From an uncultured Lentisphaeria bacterium (GTDB taxonomy: Bacteria; Verrucomicrobiota; Lentisphaeria; Victivallales; UBA1829), in assembly GCA_905197955.1 (NCBI GenBank), contig CAJKAR010000047.1, positions 1 to 28,875 of the forward strand: DNA of 28,875 nucleotides, given 5' to 3'. Positions 1 to 8,024 of this stretch are shown here, one piece after another (the first letter of the stretch is position 1; every line of letters begins with the position of its first letter). A program made the position numbers and the translations under genes. The notes below the pieces were generated by a model. The model worked only from the letters and a program-made list of their open reading frames with translations, was not told where the DNA came from and did not search any database.

Positions 1-48
1 GCAAATATAGCATAATTTTCTTGGATTTCATCTTTTATTTAGGGATAA

Positions 49-357
49 GTTCTTAATCAGATTCCCAATGCGCATTTTATTATTTTTTCCGATGAACCGG
101 ACTGGGTCGTCAAGAATTTTCCTCTGCCGTCACACTTCACAGTAGTCGATTGGAACTCTCAGGAAAATTCCTACCGGGATCTCCAGCTCATGTCACAATG
201 CTCGCACCATATTCTGGCGAATTCCTCCTTCAGCTGGTGGGGGGCATGGTTGGGAAGAAACAAAAATAAAACTGTTATAGCTCCAGCACGATGGTGGCAG
301 ATAAAAAATCCTCTTCGCGATCAATTTATCGTTCCAGAAAACTGGATTCGCCTCTAA
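49..357 (+). pseudogene. C-terminal remnant of an alpha-1,2-fucosyltransferase (GT11)
   Basis: Frame 1 encodes about 102 residues that look like the C-terminal part of GT11 alpha-1,2-fucosyltransferases: IIFSDEPDWV, then VVDWN, then LMSQCSHHILANSSFSWWGAWL and VIAPARWW, the family's conserved blocks in the expected order, ending at TAA 355-357. The family is normally near 290 residues. Upstream in the same frame there are stops at 13, 40 and 46, and no plausible start lies before the first conserved block; the first in-frame ATG is at 190, inside the domain. The GDP-fucose-binding N-terminal half is not readable in any frame of the 48 bases available. I therefore call it a truncated or frameshifted remnant. 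A frameshift close to position 48, with the rest of the gene left of the window, is the main alternative. It lies 73 bp before the glycosyltransferase series. Confidence 0.72.
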
Positions 358-430
358 GACTTGCACTTCTCCATTTTTGGGTTACCTTATACAGGAACAG
401 TTTTAAACAAATTATTACTATGGAAAAAAG

Positions 431-1489
431 ATGAAACAGTGTTTGTTTTCGATTCTCATACCTGTTTTTAACACGGGAAAGGTTCTTTCCCGTTGTCTGG
501 ATTCCATTTTAAAACAGTCCTGCCGCGATTTTGAAATCATTCTGGTGGATGACGCTTCCACGGATGACAGTCTGCAAATTGCAAAAAAATACGCAAAACA
601 GGATTCCCGCTTGAAAGTGATTGCTCTTTCGGAAAATTCCGGACGCGACAACGCCCGTCTTACTGCAATAAAAGCAGCATCCGGGCATTATATTATATTC
701 TGCGATTCCGATGACGAACTGCTCCCTGATTTTCTAAAAAGAGCTGCTAAATACGCTGAAACAGATAGCGATATCATTGTCTTCGGACGAACCCATGTTT
801 CCGGAGATCTGGTTTCGCCTTCATTTCGACGCCAAATGCGGACCTGGACTCTGAAACATCAGCAAATTTTAAAAGGAAAAGAAATCCTTCGGGCCTTTTT
901 TCTGGAAAAAAAATTCCCCTGTGCGTTATGGGGCAAATGTATAAAAGCGAAAATCCTCCAATATTATACACCTCTGGAAATCGGAAACTGTACAGGTTCC
1001 GATTTTTTACGCATGATCCAGCTGCTTTTCCATGCTGAAACACTTCTGTATGTTCGCGATCAAGGTTATGTCTACTATTATGGAGCTGGAATCTGGGGAA
1101 GAAAAACCTACACACTATCTCAAATCCAGGTATTCGCAAATGGTTATCGAATATATTCCGAAGCAGAGCATTTTCTGAAAGAAAACAATCTTCCAGCAGA
1201 ATATTTTTCCATGCTGAAAATGTATCAGGAAGAAAATCTTACAGAAGTCCTGCGTATGAGTACCTGTCTGCCGAATAAGGCTCTGGAAGACGGACAGAAA
1301 ATGCTTTATGACATCTGGGGCGAAAAACTTTACTTTCATGTTCTCTCCCAGTACCTTGCCAGAGCAGAAAAACAGTATTCAGAATCCCTTTCCTGGAAAA
1401 TCACCAGACCTTTGCGATGGATGTACGATTTTTTGTTATACAATACAGGAATAAAAAACATTCGTGCAAATCGGCAAAAATTCGAATAA
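431..1489 (+). CDS. GT2 family glycosyltransferase (first of a paralogous pair)
   Basis: Predicted cytoplasmic inverting sugar transferase using a nucleotide-sugar donor, for a surface polysaccharide or LPS glycan; donor and acceptor cannot be read from sequence. The GT-A fold opens with FSILIPVFN, followed by the nucleotide-binding LVDDAS and the metal-binding Asp-Ser-Asp of CDSDDEL near residues 95-98. It is 352 residues and aligns over its full length with the gene at 2605, including the MLYDIWGE segment late in the protein. The usual Glu-Asp catalytic-base motif is Ser190-Asp191 here (Glu190-Asp191 in the paralogue), so Asp is kept and Glu lost. The C-terminus carries SWKITRPLRWMYDF, a tail also found in the following GT8. 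The start has a purine-rich GGAAAAAAG just upstream. Base composition is AT-rich compared with the window after 5.7 kb. Confidence 0.9.
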   Translation: MKQCLFSILIPVFNTGKVLSRCLDSILKQSCRDFEIILVDDASTDDSLQIAKKYAKQDSRLKVIALSENSGRDNARLTAIKAASGHYIIFCDSDDELLPDFLKRAAKYAETDSDIIVFGRTHVSGDLVSPSFRRQMRTWTLKHQQILKGKEILRAFFLEKKFPCALWGKCIKAKILQYYTPLEIGNCTGSDFLRMIQLLFHAETLLYVRDQGYVYYYGAGIWGRKTYTLSQIQVFANGYRIYSEAEHFLKENNLPAEYFSMLKMYQEENLTEVLRMSTCLPNKALEDGQKMLYDIWGEKLYFHVLSQYLARAEKQYSESLSWKITRPLRWMYDFLLYNTGIKNIRANRQKFE

Positions 1490-1567
1490 ATAAAAACAGT
1501 AATTCCCCATGTTTCATTTATGCGCATAAATCATCAACACAACGAAAACAAAAAGGAAAAAATCGAA

Positions 1568-2608
1568 ATGCCGAAAGATGTACAAGGAATAATAAGAGAA
1601 AGAATTCCTGTCGTCTTCTCTGTAGATAATCATTACGCTCTCTATTTATCCGTAACGATCCGATCTATTCTGGAACATTCTTCTCCGGAAAACGATTATG
1701 AACTCATTGTTATGGAAGAAGATCTGTCTGAATCCAATAAACAGCTGATTGCTTCAGTCATCAAAGGGAAAAACAACTTTTCCATTCATTTTCAACATAT
1801 TACACTGTTCGAAAACCATGAAAGGAATCTCTTTCAAACCGCTTCCTATATTTCCAGTATAACGTATTGTCGTCTTTTTATTGCAGACCTCTTGAAGGAT
1901 TACAATAAAATCATCTATCTTGACTCGGATCTTATCATCAAAAAAGATCTCTCGAATCTATTTGAAATAGATGTTGAGAACAGTTATCTTGCCGCCGGTC
2001 ATGAATGGGTCTGTTTATCTCGATCCTTCCGACGATATCTCAAAGCATCACTCAGATTACGAGTCCCATGTGAAGAATATTTTGCAGCCGGCCACCTGGT
2101 TATGAATCTGAAAAAGATCAGAAACGACCAGCTGCTTCAAAAATTCATGCAGGTTTTGCAGGAGAAGAAACATCTCCGAGCCGCAGATCAAGATGTTCTC
2201 AATCTGGTCTGTCAGGGAATGGTAGTATTTCTTCCTCCGGAATGGAACATCTGCTGGCACTGGAAAGACTGCCTATCCCCCTGCTTATTAGAAAAATATC
2301 ACGCATACGGATCGCCGGGAACACACCCCGCATTGATTCATTACGCCTCCGATCGAAAACCATGGAACAGTCCGGAAAAAGAACTGGCGGATCAGTGGTG
2401 GCTCTATGCAAACATGCTTCCATTCAAAGAGGAAATTCAAAAAAAAGCTCTGGAAGACAGATGTCGATTCCTCCAGAATAATTATGATATGATCGTTAAT
2501 TCCATTCCCTGGAAAATAACGAAGCCTCTGCGAAATTTTTATGATTTTGTAAAATTCGATCTTCCTGAAATTTTAAAACTGCTAACCGGACAAAGGAATG
2601 TCAAATGA
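1568..2608 (+). CDS. GT8 family glycosyltransferase
   Basis: Retaining glycosyltransferase of the LgtC/RfaJ type (family GT8), expected to add hexose from a UDP-sugar to LPS or another surface glycan. Visible features: IPVVFSVDNHY at the N-terminus, the Asp119-Ser-Asp121 metal site in IIYLDSDLI, the FAAGHLVMNL block where relatives have an N-S/A-G-V-L motif, DQDVLN, and a late IHYAS...KPW resembling the family's HF.G..KPW donor-site motif. I chose ATG 1568 because AAGGA lies 10 nt upstream; an in-frame ATG at 1520 would add 16 residues but has no ribosome-binding site. The C-terminal IPWKITKPLRNFYDF repeats the tail of the preceding GT2. The stop overlaps the next start as ATGA (2605-2608), so translation is probably coupled. 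Confidence 0.9.
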   Translation: MPKDVQGIIRERIPVVFSVDNHYALYLSVTIRSILEHSSPENDYELIVMEEDLSESNKQLIASVIKGKNNFSIHFQHITLFENHERNLFQTASYISSITYCRLFIADLLKDYNKIIYLDSDLIIKKDLSNLFEIDVENSYLAAGHEWVCLSRSFRRYLKASLRLRVPCEEYFAAGHLVMNLKKIRNDQLLQKFMQVLQEKKHLRAADQDVLNLVCQGMVVFLPPEWNICWHWKDCLSPCLLEKYHAYGSPGTHPALIHYASDRKPWNSPEKELADQWWLYANMLPFKEEIQKKALEDRCRFLQNNYDMIVNSIPWKITKPLRNFYDFVKFDLPEILKLLTGQRNVK

Positions 2609-3651
2609 AACACAAACCCTTCGTATCCATTCTCATTCCGGTCTACGGTGCAGAAAAATACCTGCGGCGCTGTCTTGACTCCATTCTTAATCAAGACTTT
2701 CAGGATCTGGAAGTCATTCTTGTCAACGATGCCTCTCCCGACCACTCTCTCCAGATTATGGAAGAATATGCGGCAAAGGATTCCCGCGTCAAAATTATTC
2801 AACACGATCGCAATTACGGACGAGTCAAGGCCCGCAACACAACGATCAATGCGGCATCCGGCTCCTATCTTGTTTTTTGCGATGACGATGACGAGTTACT
2901 GCCTGGATTTCTCCAAAGTGCATATCAATATTCCCGTACAGGAGACTATGATATCATTCATTACGGGACGTCCATTGCAGATTCTCATTCTCTGAGAATT
3001 CGAGGAATTTTCGAAGTCTATCGTCTCCCCAACAGGAGCATTCTCCAAGGAGAAGAGATTTTCCAGGCGTATTTTCTAAAGAATCAGATCCGAGGCAATT
3101 TGTGGGGAAATTTATTAAAAACAGAACTCGTCCGGAAATATCAACCCAAAGGGATTCCCCATTGTACGAACGAAGATTTCCTGAGAATGACCTATCTGAT
3201 GTATCATGCAAAAAAGTTGCTTTATCTCCGGCAACGAGCCTATTGCTACCACTACGGAACTGGAGCTTTCGGCCAGAAAATCTATACTCTGGACCAGTTA
3301 CGACAATTTGCAAACAACATAGAGACTTATCGGGAACTCGCCGACTTTTTCCGGAAAGTCCCCCTGCCGACCCAATATCAAGAAAGTCTGAAGGGAAAAA
3401 TGCTGGAAAGCTGCCTCTATACCTTAGAAATCCTGCATCGTCTTCCGAAGGAACAACAGCAAGAAGGAATAAATCTCCTTTTTGATATCTGGGGAAAAGA
3501 AGATTTCTGCAGAACATTTCTAGCTCAATATACGAAAATTGCGAATTCTCTTCCTGCACATATCAGAGCTTCGCTTTGTATTCTATACGATGTGCTGAAA
3601 TACTATATTCCGAGTCTGATCAATCGATTTGAATGGAGAAAAAATAAATGA
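2605..3651 (+). CDS. GT2 family glycosyltransferase (second of the paralogous pair)
   Basis: 348-residue inverting GT-A glycosyltransferase, paralogous to the enzyme at 431-1489 along its whole length. Visible motifs are VSILIPVYG at the N-terminus, LVNDAS, the acidic cluster CDDDDELLP, the intact Glu190-Asp191 catalytic motif (NEDFLRM), then YCYHYG and LFDIWGKE. The tail (IRASLCILYDVLKYY) looks like a degenerate version of the WKITxPLRxxYDF tail of its neighbours. It overlaps the preceding and following GT8 genes by 4 bp each (ATGA at both ends), which implies one co-translated unit. Sugar specificity is unknown. Since the first paralogue has lost the motif Glu, this copy may be the more typical enzyme of the two. 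Confidence 0.9.
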   Translation: MKHKPFVSILIPVYGAEKYLRRCLDSILNQDFQDLEVILVNDASPDHSLQIMEEYAAKDSRVKIIQHDRNYGRVKARNTTINAASGSYLVFCDDDDELLPGFLQSAYQYSRTGDYDIIHYGTSIADSHSLRIRGIFEVYRLPNRSILQGEEIFQAYFLKNQIRGNLWGNLLKTELVRKYQPKGIPHCTNEDFLRMTYLMYHAKKLLYLRQRAYCYHYGTGAFGQKIYTLDQLRQFANNIETYRELADFFRKVPLPTQYQESLKGKMLESCLYTLEILHRLPKEQQQEGINLLFDIWGKEDFCRTFLAQYTKIANSLPAHIRASLCILYDVLKYYIPSLINRFEWRKNK

Positions 3652-4595
3652 TTCACGAACCAAGAATCTTATTTGCAACTGATCGGAATTACATGCAGCA
3701 TACAATGGTTACGCTGACATCGATTCTTGTTCATCTTGATCCGAAAGCAAAACTGCATGTTTATGTTCTTTCCGAAGATCTTACTGAAGATGATCAGACC
3801 TTGTTCTCATCTCTCCAGAATCTTCACCCTTTTGAACTGAACTTTATTCATGTTGATCTCCGGATTTTCAAGAATCTGACCAGTATGCGCAACAGCTGGA
3901 TGACTTATGCAAGACTCCTTTCTCCCTATCTGTTTCCAGATCTGGAAAAAATCCTTTATCTGGATTCCGATCTGATCTTTGAAACTGATCTCGTTGAACT
4001 ATGGAACGTTGATCTGAAGGATAAGATGTTTGCCGCCGTTCCAGATAATCCCTATCGCATGAAATCCCGGAAAAAACAATTAAAAATACCAAAGGAGAAA
4101 ATGTATGTCAACGGAGGAGTCCTGATTCTGGATCTGAATAAGATGCGATCGAAAAACGCATGGAAACGGATTCAGGCCTTCATTGAAGAATGGAACAATC
4201 AGTCCCTCACCTATTTCGACCAGGATATTCTGAATGCCTTGTTTTATGATGATATTCTTCTCCTGGATTATAAGTGGAACTTTATTGCCATGTATGCATT
4301 CTCTCGAAAATATTGTTCCTTATTTCCATCACTTCCTCCAGCAGGAATTCACTTTGCTGGAGCAGCGGCTCCCTGGAGCGGCTTCAGCAGAATCCGATAT
4401 AAGGAGCGTTATTTTCATTATCGCAAAATCGCCGGGTTGCCGGAAATCAGACAGAAACGAACACTCCGGGATGCTATTTTATACTGTCTTCCGCCCGCTT
4501 TCATTCAGCCGATGTTTTTCCTTGTAAAATATACAGGGATTCGTTTTTTCTATTATCGTTTGACCGGACGCCAATACCATTCTCTGGATAAGTGA
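3648..4595 (+). CDS. GT8 family glycosyltransferase
   Basis: 315-residue retaining glycosyltransferase of family GT8. It shows ILFATDRNY at the N-terminus, the Asp106-Ser-Asp108 metal site in ILYLDSDLI, the well-preserved YVNGGVLILDLNKMR block, FDQDILN, and GIHFAGAAAPW as the C-terminal donor-site motif. It is more canonical than the GT8 at 1568 and clearly diverged from it, whereas the two GT2 neighbours remain close, so the GT2-GT8 pair may have been duplicated long ago with unequal divergence. A basic, aromatic-rich C-terminus (residues about 275-310) could be a membrane-associating tail. It starts within the stop of the upstream GT2 and its own stop overlaps the next start. Confidence 0.9.
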   Translation: MIHEPRILFATDRNYMQHTMVTLTSILVHLDPKAKLHVYVLSEDLTEDDQTLFSSLQNLHPFELNFIHVDLRIFKNLTSMRNSWMTYARLLSPYLFPDLEKILYLDSDLIFETDLVELWNVDLKDKMFAAVPDNPYRMKSRKKQLKIPKEKMYVNGGVLILDLNKMRSKNAWKRIQAFIEEWNNQSLTYFDQDILNALFYDDILLLDYKWNFIAMYAFSRKYCSLFPSLPPAGIHFAGAAAPWSGFSRIRYKERYFHYRKIAGLPEIRQKRTLRDAILYCLPPAFIQPMFFLVKYTGIRFFYYRLTGRQYHSLDK

Positions 4596-5680
4596 TAACA
4601 ATGATATCTTCTCCTCTATTGTCCATTATTATACCATGCCATAATGCAGAAAACTACATTGGGAAGGCCCTGCATTCTCTGCAGATTGAAAAAAATAGCG
4701 ATTATGAAATCATTGTCATTGATGATGCCTCTTCTGATCAATCTCCCGAAATCGTAAAATCCCTTGCCTCGCAAGATCCCAGGATTCGCCTTTCATCCAC
4801 TCCACAACGAGGCGCAGCAGCGGCAAGAAATATCGGATTAGAACTGGCATCCGGGAAATATATTGGCTTTCTGGATGCAGATGACTGGGTAGAACCGTCC
4901 ATGTTCTCTTCTTTGCTGGAACTTGCAGAAAAACACTCTGCCGATCTTGTGCAATGTGGATATTATTATTTTTACGAAACTGAAAATGTTCTGATTCCAC
5001 GCTGCTCCGAATGGGCGAAAACGGAATCCGCAAATCTTCAAAGCCGACCGGAACTGCTTTTCCTGGATAATGTAACAGTTAATAAACTATTCCGACGTTC
5101 CATGCTTGAACGGTATGACATCCGGTTCGATTCTTCCATGAAAATGGCAGAGGACCTCCCTTTCTTCTTCACAACCCTGATGGCAGCAGAAAAGATCGTC
5201 ATCACAGACCGTCCTCTCTACTACTATCGCCAAGGACGTACCGGACAGGTAACCGCACAGAAAAACCGGAACCGTTTTGCCGTCTTTCAGGCGTTCGACA
5301 ACACCAATGAATTTGTCGATCGCCATCATTTCGAATATATCAAACCCTACCTCCTGCACTCAGCCCTGAGTCTGTTTGCCTATATGTATGAACCGCTCGA
5401 AGAAGAGTTCAAAGAGGAATTCTTCTGCCAAATGCGCGACTACTTTCTCCGAAACAGAGTCTCCGAAAAAGAACATATTCCGTCCGGACCATGGAAAAAT
5501 GCCTCGTTTTCAGACAAAATGCGCTGGCTGATCCTTCGCCGGATGCATCCGCTTGCTCTGCATGCAATTCTAAACAATGACCGGAAAGCGTATGATCGTC
5601 TCATCGCCATCCGGTCATTTCTTCAGGATCTTCCACGGAAGTTTTCTCGGATCCGAGGCAAAAAGAACACCGTGAATTAA
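4592..5680 (+). CDS. GT2 family glycosyltransferase (EpsJ-like)
   Basis: 362-residue GT-A glycosyltransferase with LSIIIPCHNAENYI, VIDDASSDQS, GAAAARNIGLELASGKYIGFLDADDW and the Glu187-Asp188 catalytic motif (MAEDLPFF). This pattern is common in exopolysaccharide and LPS clusters. It is not closely related to the two earlier GT2 genes. The start is GTG 4592, overlapping the previous stop (GTGA), with an alternative ATG at 4601 (third residue of the conserved opening is unaffected by the choice). The last gene of the cluster, it ends 10 bp from the convergent GH2 gene with no obvious terminator between. Acceptor and donor are unknown. Confidence 0.9.
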   Translation: MITMISSPLLSIIIPCHNAENYIGKALHSLQIEKNSDYEIIVIDDASSDQSPEIVKSLASQDPRIRLSSTPQRGAAAARNIGLELASGKYIGFLDADDWVEPSMFSSLLELAEKHSADLVQCGYYYFYETENVLIPRCSEWAKTESANLQSRPELLFLDNVTVNKLFRRSMLERYDIRFDSSMKMAEDLPFFFTTLMAAEKIVITDRPLYYYRQGRTGQVTAQKNRNRFAVFQAFDNTNEFVDRHHFEYIKPYLLHSALSLFAYMYEPLEEEFKEEFFCQMRDYFLRNRVSEKEHIPSGPWKNASFSDKMRWLILRRMHPLALHAILNNDRKAYDRLIAIRSFLQDLPRKFSRIRGKKNTVN

Positions 5681-5690
5681 CCGTTTTCAG

Positions 5691-8024
5691 TTATTTTCCC
5701 TGGAACACGGCCTTTTTCAGATTCTTTGCTTCGGCGGTAAATGTGAACTTTCCACCCTTTCCCGACGGTCTCAGATACGCCGCACAAAGTCCGTGAAACG
5801 CACTGTAACCAGTTCCGGCAAACGGCTCCAGCGATGTCGCATCACCATTGCCGCAAGCGGCGAGCTCCGCTCCTCCGGTTACTTTGAATTCCACCCGGTC
5901 CGACGCATCCGGACAGCGGTTGCCGTTCCGATCCACAATCCGGACTTCCACAAAAATCATATCATCGTCATCTTCGAAAGTCTTTTTCGAGGGGATCGCC
6001 ACTACCGCATACGGTTCTTCGGCCGTCCTGACGATCTCTTCCTTGACCGGTTTGAACTTGTCGTCGTAAGCCACCACTTTCAGCTCTCCCGGCTCATAGC
6101 GAACTTCATCCCAGATCAGGCGGTACGCACATGCGCTCGGCTTGATGGATTTCTCCCGCACGCCCTGCGATTTTCCATTCACAAACAGTTCCGCATATCG
6201 GAAGGATGTATAGCAGTGTACCGGTGTAATCTCCCCTTCCCGTCCGGGCCAGGTCCAGTGGGGCAGCAGATGCAGAGTCTCTTTCTCCGGTGCCCAGCGG
6301 CTCTGATAGAGATAGAAGCGATCCTTCGGAAATCCGGCAAGATCGTTGATCCCGAAATAAGAACTGCGCGCCGGCCAATCATCGTAAGGAGTCGTCTCTC
6401 CGAGATAGTCGAATCCGGTCCAGACAAATTCTCCAAGCGCATAGGGCAGATGATCCAGATACCCGAATTCCATATCTGGCAGCACGCCCCACGGCGGAGC
6501 GGCAAGATCGTATCCGTTGACCTGAAGGTTCTTCCGGCACGGCGGACGCTCCTCTCCCACGGGGAAGTAATATTCTCCATTACTGCTTACCGTGGAAGCA
6601 CTTTCGGTTGCCATCAGAAAATACTCCGGATGCAGTTCATGGATCTCGGGGAACATGTGCAGATGATAATTGAATCCCACCACATCCACAGCATCGGCGA
6701 ATCCATTTTTGCATCCGACAAGTCCGCCGCAGCAGCCAACGGTTACCGGACGAGTCGGATCCTCCGCCCGTGTAATTCCCGCAAGTTTATGTGCCATACG
6801 GACATTTGCAGCATCATGCTCGCCCACCTCGTTTCCAATGCTCCACATAATCACCGACGGCCGGTTCCAATCCCGCTGGATCATCTCCCGCAAAGAGGTT
6901 TCCGCATAGGAAACAAAATCCGGATCCGGTCCCGTTTCCCACTTGTCAAACGCCTCTTCAATCACCACGAATCCCATTTCATCGCAAAGGTCCAGGAATC
7001 CCGAAGCCGCCGGATTATGACTCGTCCGGATCGCATTGCATCCCATCTCCTTCAGCAGTTTGAAACGTTCCCGCAGCAACGACTTGTTGAACGCTGCTCC
7101 GAGCGGTCCCAGATCGTGATGGAGACAAACACCCTTGAAGACAATCGGTTTTTCATTCAGAAGGAATCCCTTCCCCTGCTCCAGACGGATCGAGCGAATC
7201 CCGAAGGGAACCGTCAGCTCATCAACCGGCTTTCCGGCCCGCTTCAGTTTCAGACGAAGCGAATACTGAATCGGCGATTCAATATCCCAGAGTTTTGGAT
7301 TTTTAACCGGAATACATCCCTGATACTCCAGGTATTTGTACGAAAAACTCCAGACGGTACTCTGATCTTTGAATTTTCCGATCACTTTTCCATCCGGAGC
7401 AAGGAGCTCCGCTTCCAGAGCGACCTCTTTCTTCTCGGTCGGGAAATCATGCACGGCGACCCGGAAATGCACCTCGGCGGACTCTTCCGAAACCTTTTCC
7501 GTCGTAATTTTCACACCGTTGCGGATGATATGCGTTTCATTGAAGATCACCAGACGGACATCGCGATAGATCCCTCCCCCCGGATACCAGCGGCTCATGT
7601 GATGATAATTTTCGCCCTCCACCGTAATCAGGTTTTTTCCTTTTTTCAGGACACCCGTCAGATTACAGGCAAACGGAGAATACCCATAACTGTTTCCGCC
7701 GACCCGGACTCCATTGCAGTATACCTCCGCATGGCTCATGACGCCGTCGAATTCCAGACGCGCCATCTCGTCTTTGCCAAGAGAATCGATTTCCACTTCT
7801 CTGCGATAGATGAATTTTCCGCAGAAGGGAAGACCTCCGGTGTTTCCCGGACGTTCAACCTCGACCTTCTTCCCCCTGATTTCATGAATCGAATAAGAGA
7901 TGTCACTGTCTCGGTCAAAATTCTCCCGGGCAGCAAAGTCGTGAGGAATCCGAACAGTCGTCCATTTCCGGGAATCGACCTTTTTAAATTGCCAGTTGTC
8001 TTTCAGAAGAACTATCCTACGCAT
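5691..8024 (-). CDS. GH2 family glycosidase (beta-galactosidase-like)
   Basis: 777-residue retaining glycoside hydrolase of family GH2. Order of domains: jelly-roll sugar-binding domain (about 1-170, with PHDF, GVMSHAEVYCNG, WYPGGGIYRDV), immunoglobulin-like domain (about 175-285, ending LWDIESPIQYSL), TIM barrel (about 290-590), then C-terminal beta domains resembling the DUF4982 type (HWTWPG, ELFVNGKS). Catalytic residues are visible: acid/base Glu399 in WSIGNEVGEH and probable nucleophile Glu474 in MATESAS; the substrate-orienting RTSHNPAA motif is present. No signal peptide, so probably cytoplasmic. The start has a good AAAAGGAG site and overlaps the end of the upstream lacI gene by 13 bp, so the two are co-transcribed. 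Beta-galactosidase is the usual annotation for this subfamily, but beta-glucuronidase-like or other specificities are possible. Confidence 0.93.
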   Translation of the reverse strand: MRRIVLLKDNWQFKKVDSRKWTTVRIPHDFAARENFDRDSDISYSIHEIRGKKVEVERPGNTGGLPFCGKFIYRREVEIDSLGKDEMARLEFDGVMSHAEVYCNGVRVGGNSYGYSPFACNLTGVLKKGKNLITVEGENYHHMSRWYPGGGIYRDVRLVIFNETHIIRNGVKITTEKVSEESAEVHFRVAVHDFPTEKKEVALEAELLAPDGKVIGKFKDQSTVWSFSYKYLEYQGCIPVKNPKLWDIESPIQYSLRLKLKRAGKPVDELTVPFGIRSIRLEQGKGFLLNEKPIVFKGVCLHHDLGPLGAAFNKSLLRERFKLLKEMGCNAIRTSHNPAASGFLDLCDEMGFVVIEEAFDKWETGPDPDFVSYAETSLREMIQRDWNRPSVIMWSIGNEVGEHDAANVRMAHKLAGITRAEDPTRPVTVGCCGGLVGCKNGFADAVDVVGFNYHLHMFPEIHELHPEYFLMATESASTVSSNGEYYFPVGEERPPCRKNLQVNGYDLAAPPWGVLPDMEFGYLDHLPYALGEFVWTGFDYLGETTPYDDWPARSSYFGINDLAGFPKDRFYLYQSRWAPEKETLHLLPHWTWPGREGEITPVHCYTSFRYAELFVNGKSQGVREKSIKPSACAYRLIWDEVRYEPGELKVVAYDDKFKPVKEEIVRTAEEPYAVVAIPSKKTFEDDDDMIFVEVRIVDRNGNRCPDASDRVEFKVTGGAELAACGNGDATSLEPFAGTGYSAFHGLCAAYLRPSGKGGKFTFTAEAKNLKKAVFQGK

